This document shows, piece after piece, positions 1-13,100 of a stretch of 64,000 bases of DNA. The stretch lies in the NCBI GenBank assembly GCA_024362935.1, contig JANCRA010000025.1:14224936-14288935 (forward strand). The letters run 5' to 3'. This stretch comes from Setophaga petechia (lineage: Eukaryota > Chordata > Aves > Passeriformes > Parulidae). Below the pieces are notes generated by a model, which saw only the letters and a list, made by a program, of their open reading frames with translations, did not search any database and was not told the DNA's origin. The position numbers and the translations under genes were made by a program. Numbering within the stretch: position 1 is the stretch's first letter; each line of letters starts with the position of its first letter.

Positions 1-2975
1 ATGCTCACACTTACTGGGACAGCTAAACCCGTTTGTTTTTTTTTTTTTTTTTAATGTAAAAATAATCTGTACACAAATGAGCAGCTAAGAGCTTCCAAAA
101 GAATTGTTTTCAGAAGAAACTGAAGTAGTAGTCTACAGAGGTTTTAAAAATTGCTGTTTTCTGTCTCATTGTTCAGGAGCACTGACTTCCTAAGCAAGAG
201 CACAAGTGTTCAATCTGTGGTTCAAATGCAAGGCAGAAGTCACCAAGCACCCAGCATTCTCCTGATGCAAGTGATTATTCATTGCACAGGCATTTGAATA
301 GCTGCAATATTTATGAAATGATGTATTCAACCCCCTGAACACACATGCACACCCTAATCCTGACTGATGTTGTGTGCTGAGCTGGGAGCTGAGTTTCAAA
401 TTAATTGCTGGTGTTGTTTGGTTGCAAGGAAACAAATACAAGTCTAATTCACTTCAAAAAAAAATCTATCTCTTGGCTCACTAAGTAGAATCTCCTGTAG
501 GTACAAACTTTTGCACTTAAAAAGGAAAATAAAAAGCCAGCCCATCAGAGCCAGTGAGTTTTGATCATGTAGATAAACATTTCTAACCCATCATGCTGAA
601 AAACTAAGTGCTCTGATAGGAGCTAATAAGGAAGGTTTCTCTGGGGCTCCATGCAAATCTGCTGAGTGTTCAGTATAGACCTCAGCATTTGGAACTATTT
701 TAAGAATGAGAGAGGTTCTGGATCTGTGCATATACACTGCAGACAATTTCACTGCTCACAGATTTTGCCAAGCAGTAAAATATAAAGTTGCAGCTTTGGG
801 TTTGCTGCTATGAGTCAGGACTGTGGGCATATGAGAAGCTGATGAGAAACACACAACTTTCACTTCACTATACTGTAAAGCTTTAAGTAGAATTAACACA
901 AACCAAAGGCTACACAAGTGCAGAAAACTCCCTCCCAAAATGGTACATTATGCCAAGGCTGGGAAGAGTAGCCCAGCTGAGTTTCACTTCATGCTTTAGG
1001 AATAGCAGTTCAAGTGTGTAAAGAGGTATGAGATCATCCAAAGCAGTAAGACAAAGGTTTGTCAAGGAAGAAAATACAGATATTCAAGCACACCATACCC
1101 AGATGAAATACTACTAGACTGCTGGCCTACAATTAATACACCACCAAAAAAATCACAGGTACAGCATTTCCTTTCACTCAGACAGTCCCCAAGAAGGACC
1201 AAAGGGAATGGATTCAAATGTGCCTTGGTGAAATGTAATGGCAACTCCTGCAAGGTCATTATTGAGACCCTTCATTGGTTCTTCACCTAATTTGGACTAC
1301 AGAAAGTTCCCCACAAGAGCTGCCTGTAAAGCTGAGGTTGGTTTGCTCCACAGAGCATGCATCAAGGTCTAAAAGGCATGTTTACTATTTGGAGTTTGGC
1401 TTAGGGAGAGCCTGAGCTATGTTTACTATGCTTGTTTATAAAACAACAGCTTTTTACTCCTTTAAGGAAATGTACAGAGCAGCTCCCTTGTGGTGTTGTG
1501 GAAATAACTGACAGCCCCTTCCAAACAGATTTGGAAGTTTCCTTCAAACTCCTAACCATGGTTAGGCTCTCTTTAGCTGTGTTGTCCTGGTTGAGAAGCT
1601 TATTTCTTTATTAGAGCTACTGGAACTGTTCTGTGACAAGCTATAAAAAAGACTCTACCTATGTTCAATCCAAATTCATCACTGTTTAGAGAAGTACTAA
1701 TAAAAAGGGGAAAGTAAATCAATGAAGTCACTTTATTGATCTTGAGAATGTGGAACTACTATTAATAAAACATGTTGATGTTGTTTTATGGATAGGTCAA
1801 AGTCCTGCTAAGGGTGTGTATGTCATTCTAATTTTTGTGCAGTTTCATCAACAAAGTATTTGCTCTTGCAGTATTGTAGTTATTCATCTCCTGTTTTCCT
1901 CCCCCACAGCCAGAACATCTGCTAAATGTTTCTGAATCCGAGCTTGTTGGGCTAGGGCCCGTTGCTTTTCCATATTTATGAACTGTGTGGTACACTGGCA
2001 CTCATTCAGCAGCCTGCTTCCCCAGGCTCATGCACAATGACATCAGCTGCTGTGGGTTTGTGTGCAGGAGATCCACATGTGCAGGGCTCACACAGGGGGC
2101 TGCAAAAATCCTCTGGCCTCCAGAAGCACTCAAACTCCACTGCTGCCCAGGAACAGAACTATCAATTAACGTTTGAGCCATGCAGGGATGAGGAAGAGGA
2201 GCTACAGGTATTTATGGTGTCACCCGGAATTGTAATGAAGAGTAATGGGCTAAAATTGAATAAAAAAAGTTCTATTTGACTCCAGAAATATCATCCAAAT
2301 ATTTTTCAGTTTGGTCAAAGAGGCCAACTAAACAAAAGCTACTATGCTCGTGTTAGTTGTAACAGGCAGGACAGAGCAGAACACAGGAGTGCTTCTGGGG
2401 ATGGAGAAAGGAGCCCATAATTAATTTCTGACTTCTGTTTTTGCTCTGTAGTAGCCCAGGCTGTCATGCCAACACTCGCACAGGCACAGCTTTATGCTAT
2501 TTACACACTGAGGGGAGGGTGCTGTGCCATTCTCGTGCCCACACGTGACTCCCATCACAGCAAGAGAGGCTGTGCTCACAAACTGCCCTTGTGTCCTGGG
2601 CTCAGTGACCTGTCCCTGTTCCCTTCCCAGCTGCCCTGCAAACTGTGCCTTTCCAAAGTCAAGGATGCAGGATTTTCAAACCTCGTGAGAAACAAGGGAC
2701 CCCCATCTCCTCTCGACTGTGAGAGCTCTGAGGACCATTTGTCTGCCCAAATGCATGCCAGCAACAGACCACAAGCACAATCACAGCCTAATAGTCTTAA
2801 TGAGATTACAGCTAGAGATGCCCCAGTGCTGCTGTCTGATTAAGGAACAGAACAAGCACCAAATTCATCTGGAGAAAAAAAAATCTCCTTGCCTTTCAAC
2901 CTGCAGGTTGATCAGATTTCAGATTTAGTGCAAAACATTTGATTTCTTTTCCCTTGTAATTCCTTACATGTTTTT

Positions 2976-3012
<37 letters not shown>

Positions 3013-3680
3013 AATGCATTACTTTCTTTACAAAGCAGTGTATTCATTTAACAGATGACTAAGTTACATTAATATTTTTCAGGACATGATTTGAAACTGA
3101 TGATCACACTGCTCAGTAACATGACTACATTTATAGATGCCTATTGTTAGCCATGGTAGATTGATCTCACCCATGGCTACTGTCTGTGACACCCATGTGC
3201 TACAGGGGAACGTGGTGGATCTTTGCCAGTATAATAATTCCTTTTATCAGCAGTTTATCTGGAGCATCTGTTTGTCTCATCAGAATGAAGCTGCTTGTAA
3301 CTCTATCCTCCACAGGGCAAATACTCTTTCTGCACCTGTTCAAGCATTTGATTTACTCACTGCTTGAATTCTTAATCTCAATGAAAACAAATAAGTCAGC
3401 TTGTACAACAAAGGCTGGAACCATGAATTAAATGGAAAAGCTGATATAAGAGCATATCAGCTGGCTAGAGCACAAACCTGATATTAAGGTAGGATTGTGC
3501 AGTGCTCACTGCAAACTGCAGATCTCATCGAGCTTCCTGCAAGAAACCTGCTGCTGATGGCAAGGCTGCAGCTCCTGCAGGAATTCATGCCTAGGACAAA
3601 AAGCCAGTAGCAGTGCACTCACGGATTTTGCAAGAAACCTGGAGCTAGCACAAAAGAAAATTCCTCCCCTCAGACACGAT
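1..3680. other. Intergenic, no gene recognised
   Basis: I see no exon with homology I can name and no long open frame on either strand. Composition is ordinary AT-rich avian non-coding sequence. There are homopolymer T runs near position 40 and at about 2,970-3,010. Nothing marks a promoter or splice-site pair with confidence. Confidence 0.6.
2966..3010. repeat. Long poly(T) tract
   Basis: About 40 nearly uninterrupted T residues. It could be the poly(A) tail of a minus-strand retroposed sequence lying to its right, but I recognise no source transcript there, so it is annotated only as a homopolymer. Confidence 0.8.
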
Positions 3681-3768
3681 AAACCCCAGAATTTTGCTAG
3701 GCAATGACAAACAATAAATAAACAATTTGCAGCAGAAGGTGGGAGAGGCTGGCTGGGTGGGTACTCAC

Positions 3769-4000
3769 CGGGAATGACCTTCTTCTCACATGAGTCAACT
3801 CCTCCCCGACAGGTGCTCCCAGCTCCCCGCCTCTGCAGGGGCAGACACCCAGATGAGAGCCCCTGCCCTGCCCTGCCTCACACGGCTTCTCTTCAGAGGG
3901 GCACCCAGCAGCGATTTTCTCCTTCTCCAGGCTGTGAGGTAAAGCCAAAATTTAAAAGAAACGGGATCTCGGATGCGAATCTCCTTGTGTGAGCCTTTGC
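3769..4000 (-). other. Candidate minus-strand 5' exon
   Basis: Read on the minus strand, this CpG-richer stretch ends in a strong splice donor, CCG|GTGAGT, with the exon edge at 3769. The right-hand limit is a guess. It lies just downstream, in minus-strand terms, of an RFX X-box at 4058-4071. The protein reading is unrecognised, so it could be a 5' UTR exon or a non-coding RNA exon. In human, the gene head-to-head with PEX26 is MICAL3. An alternative MICAL3 leader is possible but unproven. Confidence 0.25.
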
Positions 4001-4057
4001 CAGATCATCTCGCCGAGGAGGCTGAGTGATGATGGCTCTGGCTGCCAAGTCGTCACG

Positions 4058-4071
4058 GTTGCCACAGCAAC
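4058..4071. promoter_or_regulatory. RFX X-box palindrome
   Basis: GTTGCC-AC-AGCAAC is a perfect match to the RFX half-site palindrome (GTNRCC, 0-3 bases, RGYAAC). A CGTCA half CRE lies a few bases upstream. The surrounding 200 bases are richer in CpG than the rest of the first 15 kb, which is compatible with a small promoter or enhancer. Confidence 0.5.
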
Positions 4072-4139
4072 GGAGCAGTGGTCCCCTGTGGCTGGCTAAG
4101 GGAGTGGCAATGGGAGCACCGAATGGATGCACTGCCTCC

Positions 4140-7100
4140 TCCTTGGAGGATTCCTCTGACCTGGGTAACCCACCCCTTTCTTTAAAAAGGCTGTTTCATG
4201 CAGAAGGTGTTTCCCTCACACCCCCCCTCCCACCTTGGTTACTCCACTCACAGAGCTCCACAGCATCTTTAATCTTGTTTCTGTGGTGGTGGAGGAAAGC
4301 TGGCATAACCCCGAGAGAGCTGCTGGCTTCCCCTGAGAAATGCCATGGCTTGTGAGAAGAGGAGAAAAGAAACCTTGTTCTGGTGAATATCTGAGCAGGA
4401 GCACACGCTCCCCAGTGTTTGAAGAAGTGCTGGGACAGTGTGATATAATCTTGTCTCTGTGAGCAGGTGAATGAGCAGTTGAGAGAGCAGGAGGGGGATT
4501 TCTCTGCCAAGTGTTTCTCTGCCAACAGGGCTGAGCACAAGTGTGTCTGTGAGGCCCTGTTACAGCTCAGGGGAAGCTCAGGGCCGGCAGGATTCCTTTG
4601 TTCCTGTCTCCTCAACTGAAAAGTCTTGGTGTTGTCATTTCTGAGCCTTAATATCACTGTTTTCTACTTATTTTTATTATAAATTCAACATAAACGTTAG
4701 CAGTAATGTTAGGCAGGACAGTGCAGATCTACAGAGTCTGGGCTGCAGTCAGAAAAGCAGCCAAGGCAGCAGAAGCAGGCGTTATTTTGCTGGACAATGG
4801 ACAATTCAGCCTTGTTTTGGAAAGCAACTCCTTGGATAGTTAAATAATACCACTTGTTTATGAGACAGACTATTTATCTCATCTTCTTTATAAAATGTTG
4901 CTAATGGTTCTTTGTTGCTTTCCTGATTATTCTCTCTTAAAGCCAAGTGCTTCTTTTAAGGTAATGGGTTTCCTCTCTCAGGGCACCAGTAACAAACACA
5001 GCTCTGTGTGCACGTAGGTGGTGTGGACAAAAACAAACACACAAAAGTAAAACCCACACATTTGCTTTCTTAAGTGACTCTCCTGTCCTCACTTTCAACC
5101 CAGGTTGTTTGGGCAATCTGTGACAGTGGCTCATCCCAATTTGCTAGGTAGGGACAGGCCTCCAGGGGCCAAAATCCAGATGTTGAAGATCCCCTCGTGA
5201 CAATGGGTTAAGTGCCTTTTTGCTCCACTACAATCTGCAGCAGCAGAGATGGGACTAGTTAAGAACAGCAGTATCAGCCAGAAGGAATTCTAGAAAGAAT
5301 TGAACTAGATTATAAAAGCTGTGAGCCAGCAAAAAAAAAAAAAAAAAAAATCTCTTGTGTTAAAAGAAGTAAAAATTCTTATTATTTTGTTTATCTTTGC
5401 CTCTGTCTTCAGACTTAGTTTTCCAGCTTTCCTCCAAGATACTGTGAGATTAAAATTTAATTTGATTTAGGAAAAATCCTTCCATTACTCCTATGTTTAC
5501 AGGATTTTTAAATGTGGGACTTGGAGAACATCATCAAACACGGTGATGGCCATGACAACACCACTGGGCTTGGCAGTGCAAAATATCTTTGTGAAGGAAA
5601 GTCAATCTAGGGCCAGCCCAAGGGAGTCTGGAGCCTTCTGATTACAGGTGCTGGATTTAACAGCATCACCCCCACATACAGACACCCTCCCTGCACTGTG
5701 CCTTGTTCAAAATCAGTTATTGGTACAGCCAGACTTAGGAGCACCCAGTTCCACACAGGTGTGAGGTTACAAAACATATGAAGGCATCTTACAGAAGCTC
5801 AAGTTATCACAAGCATTTTATGCCTGTTTCCTCAGTAACCCTAAATGAGAATGCAGCAAGACTAGAAACTGAGCTGCACACTTGGTCTCACATAGGAAAG
5901 TGGTGCTTGGTACATATAATTAAATAAATCTGTTTTGCTGACACTCCCTCCCCCACCCCTTCCCTCAGCTATTTTTATGCTTGGCTTAGTGGAAAAGACT
6001 TGGTTCCTCTGGGTGTGAAGCATGAAGCCATTCAAAATGAAGCTGTCCCCTCAAGAAGACAATAATCCTGGGAAGGAATAATGCTGGGCTCTCAGGGAGT
6101 AGGAAAGCAGCAGAGGAATGTAGGGGAGAGGAGGTGGCTGGGCTTGGCCTGCAGCACTGAGAAGTCTTTTCCATTTGCAGCTTTCTCCTCCTGCAGTCAG
6201 AGCTATTTCATGGGATCACGAGGGCTGCTGCAGCATTACTCAGGGAAGAGGGTATAAAAATGACAGCAGCTAATAAGCACCCATTTCTCATCAGTGGCCT
6301 CATAAGGCTAATTGCCCAAACAGAACGTTTCGGAGGCTAACGGGCTGGAAATGACATTCTGTCTGCTGGATCCCAACCAGCACAGAGAGACTGCCTCCCT
6401 GAGCCTGGACACTCACAGGGAGGGTTAGCCCCAAATGTATGTCCACAGGAGGACACAGACTTCAGAAACTGAGCTGGAGTGCTAAAGACACAGCACAGCC
6501 ATTCTTCCTGATGATCAGGAGGCAACGGGAGCAGAAACATTGAATGTTCCTTTGTCCATAAACGTCCAGACCACATTCCTGGTTCTGAAGTTCCCTTGCA
6601 GAAAGGAAGGCTTTGTCTGGAGCTCATGACAGCAAGAAAGACTGAAAAAAACCTGAAAAAAACCCAACCCAAGCTTGGTGGAGCAGGGTGTAAGCACATC
6701 TTGAGCTGAGCCTCAGTTCAGAGGAGGCATTCATGCTTCCCAGAGGAGAGGCTGGCTGATGGGAAGGACAGACACTGGACAGAGCTGTGTGTGGTCCCAG
6801 AGCAGGATAAAGGCAGGGAGTGTGTGTTTGTGTGTGTAGGAAGGGAGCTGTTGTAGTGGGAGTGCAGCCCCTGCACGTGAATTGTAGATGCCAAAGCTGA
6901 AAAAGTGCTTGTTGGCCTGTTCACTCCCCCTTCTTTTGTCTGCTGAAGATTTGAAAAGTTGAATCTTCCACTCATTGCACCAAATCATCTAATGCAGTAT
7001 ATTTCCTCTAGTATCATCAGCCATTAATTAGATAATTTTGACCAAAAAAAAAAAACTTGACAAGATTGGTTCTTTAAAACATCCAGGTTCATTTTGCTCT

Positions 7101-10100
7101 TAGTGTCACTATCCAGGTTTATTTTAAACCCACATTTAAATGTTTTTCTCACTCTGATCTATAGTTAGGCTTGTTAGGAAGTGTCTGTGCTGTTTTTTCT
7201 ATTTTTAAAATGTGATGGGCCCACGTTTGATGGGCTTTTGCTTGAGATTCTCTGGTGCACTGCTGGTAAAATTAACTCACAGCCGTTTTCAAGGCTATTG
7301 GAAAGCTATGACCACATTCAAATTTATCCTGTTCTAAATGATTTGGATATGCCAGGCTTTTTTTCCCCCAATATTTCCACACCTGATTTTCATGGAGATC
7401 CATGCTCCTGCTTGTTTATACTCCTACTAACTGCTGCTATGGTCATGCATGTTATTGATGGGTTACTGGAAAGCTCAGCAACTCAGCAATTTTATAACTG
7501 CATTATAAATAATTCAATCAACTCTTCCCCACATCTATGTCTCATTTATTAATGGACTTTCTTTCTAGGCAGTATTTTCTTCTCTTATCCCTGTCCCAGA
7601 TATATAAATATATATGAATATACACTTGGAGGAGGAATTTAATTAGTTTCGCCGTCCTTGTGCCAAAACTTCCACTGACTTCAGTCAGAGATTTGCCTGA
7701 AGAATGCCTGATTATAGCCTGTAGGAGTTGGTCCTATTTCTGTACCCCAGAACAGGCTGAAGTGAGTGCACAGGGTGGGCACTGGAGTCCCATGGGAGTT
7801 TGAACCCAGAGGCATTGGAAGAGAAGCACCAAAGTGTGGGTTTATGTGGACAAGAAAAAGAAGGTGAAGCACACAAAGGGGAGCCAGGCAAACTGGTTGT
7901 GGATTCTGTTATACAAGAGCAGGGAAATTGGAAGATTTTACACTATTAATTCATGTTAAACTTTGTTTGTTTGTTTGTTTGGTTTGGTTTGGTTTAACTT
8001 TTCAAATAACAGAAGAGTGGATTTTCTCTTTCCCCCCCTTTTCTGTCATCAGACAGCTGTGCAAATATTTTAGCATGTGATTGTGGAAGCACAACACTGC
8101 AAACTTCTGCATTGTGCCAAGAGAAAAGTACAGGAAAACAAAAGGCAAAAGCCTGGGGTAGATCTGGCTGCCAGGATCTTCTATCCCCAGGGAAACCAGA
8201 GAGAGGAAAAGGGAGAGAAAAAGGAGAACTGTGATAGCTTTCACTGCTGACAGTGACAGTATCCCAGGTCAGAAGGAAACACTGACTGGAAGGAGGGTAG
8301 AAAAGGTATCAGAGCAATTAGCAGTCATAGAACCACATCTTTCTCTTTTTTTTTTTTTTTGTTGGCTTTATCTGCATCACCAACTGCTTGTATTGTACCT
8401 GCCCTAAGAGACTGAGTTCTCAGGTTGCAGGTAGATTGAAAACCCAACTTACACAGTGTAGTAAATCAGTCTTTTAATTTAGGAAATCAGGCCTACATGC
8501 CTGGTTTGTGATTATACTGGCCTGGCATAAAACAGGACTTTTCCAGCAGCTTGAGGGGTTCATCAGCAAGGCAGGGATTCAGGCCAGATGACTGAAAACC
8601 CATCTCTGCACAAGTTCCCTCAGGAGTTTATGCTACACAAGTGTGGGCAGTGGGTGATAACACAAACCTAAATATGCCACAGCCAGGAATCAAGCTGACT
8701 GATTCTCTGCCAAAGAATCCTATCTTCTTACTGTAGGGGAATGAATTAATCCATTAAAAAATTAGCTATCACTTGCAACATTCTCAGTGGTTTGCCAGGC
8801 TCATTTCAGGGATTCCTCTACATCAAATGACAGCACATCTTCATCTTTCACTGTTAAAGTGAAAACAATAGGTCACTGTGTAATGAGACTCCATATCAAG
8901 ACTCATCCCTGAAGCTGGTCATCATTCTGTGCCCTGAAATACAGAGCTGGGGATACTTCTCTTTTTTTTTTTCCCTTTTAGGCCCATGAAACTGCCAAAG
9001 TTACTCAAACAAACAAAAAACTCTTGGCTGTACTGCATGTAATCTCCCATCCCAGGGAATTAAACAGGTGGTTATTAAAACTGTAATAACACCCACACTG
9101 TGAGAACATTCAAACCCTAAAGGAAGAAATTCTTCCTCCATCAAAGAGAGTAAAATCATTTAATGGTTTCAGGAAGTCTTCATACTGCAGCTTCCTCTAA
9201 CCATTTGCATTCCACTTTCATTTAATTACCTGAATGATTAATTAACATCTATCAGCTAATGTTTTGCACAGTGCTTCTAACAAGTAAAGCAGAGTATAAA
9301 TCCTTGCTAGGAATTGTTAATTAGGCTATACTATTTATGCCACTGTTGTTCTGGGCTCTTCCCATTCTTTTCCATATTCTCTTTCATAGGGAGTGGTCAG
9401 TGCTGCCTACCATGGTTGTTATTTCCAGCCCAAGTTATGAAGTCAGCAGCACCATCTTCCTGGAGCTGTTTCAAAAATATGTAGTTTTCTGGTATTTTTT
9501 ATGGGACCCGAGTCCTCAGCAAAGACCTTGCACCCTGTTATCCACTTTAATAGCATTTTTACCTCACAGGTACCAATTAATAGCATATTTACCTCACAGG
9601 TACCATTTTTACCTCCCCTGCCCAGGGATGCACAGAGGTGAGGATGGAGGCTCCCTTCTCTCAGTGCTACAGCACAAACCAAGGGTGGGTACAGCTCCTC
9701 CCTACAGGACACCAGCTTTCCAAACAAGCCCTGGAAATATCTGCAGCTCCATCCTTCCTTTAGGAAGCCTCAGCAGGGTTCTCCTGATGCCATAGGGGCT
9801 GAGCACAAATTCCAGCAGAGTTGTGGTTGATGTGGCCTCTCAGGGCAGAGCAGAGGTTTGTCTGTAACAGAAATCCCACCCACCTCCACATGGCTCTCCT
9901 ATGACTCTGGGCATTTACAATCAGGTGTGCAAGTGCTGAATTTGGGTGTCTCTGTCTTGAGAGACCAGAGACATGACTTTTAAAACCAGGACATGTCCCT
10001 GAAATTGGAAGCAGTTGTCTCTGTAGTTATGGTCTCTGCAGATCCTGGGAGATAAGCACACAAAATACTGCATTCGTTTTGTTTTCTTTTAACTGTCAGC

Positions 10101-13100
10101 CATACAAATTCTGCTTTATAATTGAGCATCAAGTCAAGTTCTTTCCTCCTTACTCATAAGTAACATTCAACAAGCCAAAACAGGCCACAGGAATGCCAAA
10201 AATATAACCCTTTGGAACTCAGTAAACACTTTTGTTGATACTGCTGAAAAGGGAGCAGAATCATTTTCTCTGAGTGCACTCAGAGGTAATGAGAGCCCAT
10301 TGCTTTGAGTCACTGAACTCAACCTGAGTGCCAGTGGGACAGGCTGTGTGGTGAATCTCATGATCCTTCCCTTATGTCTCAGTTTATTTTAACTCCTTCC
10401 AGAGTCTCCAAAGGAAAAGACTCTCATGCTCAAAGATACTGAAGCAGCAAAGGAGAAGTGCAGAAATAAAGTCCCTGGAATGTTCTTTTTTTCCTTGCCT
10501 AGATCAGTGCTAGACAAGCACAGGGCTTTCTAAGCAGAAAGGTCCATGGAGAGAAGGGAAAGAACCTCATAATTCTCCTTCCTTCTATATCCTCACACTG
10601 TTTGCAGCTCTGGGTTTGTGGGGACTGTGAAACCCTGTCTTCTTCTAATCTTTATTAGCTTGGTCCTTAATAACTCTGGAAGTAGATTGCTAACAGCACA
10701 AGTTTTCCATGTAAGTCCCACAGAGATGTCCAAGGGTTTGCCCTGCACAACTGCCTGTGACAGCCTCCAGTGCTGAGAAATGATGGAATTTTCACTAAGT
10801 CAGCACTGGAGGAGAAAAAAGAGAACAAAATGGAGGAAGAAAAAAATGGAGAGTAACAAATGGAGAGTGCAGAAAAGAAAATTACAAAAAAACAAATCAG
10901 AACCACTTAATATGGGTTAACTCCTTTATGGCTGGCATCTCTAAATCCCAGGGGAGCTAGTTCAAACACCAGAAAGGCAGCAAGCTTGCTCTGAGACCTG
11001 CATACACATACAGATATGGAGACATTCTACAGGCAGTATGGAGAGCTCTAATGAAGGGGGTAAAACCTTCATTTTATGCTATGTATGCTAATGTGGGTAT
11101 GTGCATGTTCCGTGGTATGCAGCACCTACAGCTCTGGGAGTAGAAAATCACAAACCAGACTTTACATTATAACACAATAGGCTTCAAAACCTTAAGATTC
11201 TGAGCTATAAATAAAAACAAAACAAAACAACAACCCAAACCCAACAAACAAATCAACCCACAAAAACCAAACAAAAACAACAGCAGCAACAACAAAACAA
11301 ACAAACCCGAACAAACAAGACCCCAAGAACCTACAAAAAAACAAACCCCCAAACAAACAAAAAACCCCAAACCAGGACAGTGAGTACTCTTTTGCAAAAA
11401 TCCAAAAGTGACAGAAGCAGGTGAGGATGAACAGAAGCAGTTGCTGAAGTTTGTCTGGCACCACTTGATTCCTGTGCTGGAAAATGCACACAAACCTGCT
11501 GGAGTGTCCTGCACCCCTTGGCAGCTTTGTGCCCAAACTGTCCTGACTGAAGGCTTTCTCTGAGGGGTGTAAACACAGGACAAATTTGGAACAAAGTGCC
11601 ACAAAAGGCAGATAAACTGCCTGGGTGACCCACACAGAATGTGAGGAGCAGCCTTGTGGAGAAGACTGGACAGAAGGAAGAAAGGGTCTGAGGGGTTTGG
11701 TATTTTTTTTCCCTACAGAATCAAGATGGAAACAGTGTATGGGTCTTGTGTCTCTTTGTGGCTCTGGGGAGAGCAGAGGGATTGGTTTCAGTGGCTCATT
11801 TCCCCAGGCTCCTGCTGTTCCATGGAGATCAATGTATCATTTAATAGGGAGAGGCTTTTCAGCTCTCTGAGATTTTATCTGCTGATGGCTTCCATGATAT
11901 TTATAGACATATCCATCAGCATAACAGCAGGAAGCAATTCTCCAGGGGTCAAATTGGGTGGATTTCCCCTATTTAAAGGGCATTATGGATGCAGCTTTCT
12001 GTATAGGATTAACCACTTAACTCACTGAATCCCGAACATCATCAGCTATTGTTCACAAAAACTGATGATCTCCACGGCTTAGTTGTGGGATGGTCGACTT
12101 GTTTTCAGCTTCAATTATCTTTTCAAATAATAAGGTCCTTTGTTAACCTCTGACTTGCTGAGCACTGTGTAGGCAGCCTATTAAGTACTTCACAGTCCTC
12201 TTTTAACCCTATGATTCAGGCAGCTCTAGAGATTTAGTCCCACGATTGTCCTATTTCTGACCACTCTGAATCTTTGATTGCCACATGAACAGCAATTTGA
12301 TCATGGCAGCCTTAGGAAAATAAACCACAGTGGCTTGGAAGATCGAGACAGAGCCTACATGCTTATTACACAAAGTGCTTAAATGCTTTCAGGCTAACTT
12401 TTGGTAATGATTTACAGAGCATGCTTCCCTGCTAAGGCTATTTAGAGAGTCAGCTCCTTTGGGGATTTAGGATGCAGTGATTCTATCTCCTAAAATTATT
12501 CTACTAACTTTCTAGTATTGAATTTCTCCTTGTGAGCACACCTTTTGGAATGAGACAGCCTTGCAAGGGGAGCTCAGAATAGACATACTGTTCCAGCAGC
12601 TCAGAGTGCATTGGAAATGTGAACTGCTGTGAACTGCTGCTTGATCCGACACAGAAAGATGGATGCAGAGTCCTGACATGGACAAGTGCTCTTGAATACA
12701 AATTTGAGTTATTTAAGGTTTTGTTTCCAATCACCAGAGCTATCATCAGTCATGTCTGTCCATCCACTCTTCCTTTCAAATTCACCATGACCTCCTCATG
12801 GCCTTATTTCACTTAACCTTGCTGTGTTTACAGTGACCTCCATCCCCATGGCTTGGCTGTACTCTGAGGGCCAGGCTGACACACCAGCATGCAGCTCTCT
12901 CACTCACAAAGACACTCCATGAGAAATGTAAGGGCAGCTGCTGTCTATCCCTGAGAGCAAAAATCAAGTTCTCAATCCCTGGCAGAATTCACCCCATTTT
13001 CCATCCTTGAAGGTCTGGTCAGAGTTCATACATGAATCCCATTTCCATTACTTTGCTCTTGAAGGATTTTATTTTGCTGGTGTACGCAGCTGCAGTGTAC

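Noticed and set aside
2966..3400. Processed pseudogene with a poly(A) tail on the minus strand
   Set aside because: A long T run is present, but I recognise no source transcript next to it.
11167..11635. Hydrophobic minus-strand frames that look like membrane proteins
   Set aside because: Leu/Phe/Gly/Val-rich runs come from the T/G strand of an A/C-only tract, with no start context or splice sites.
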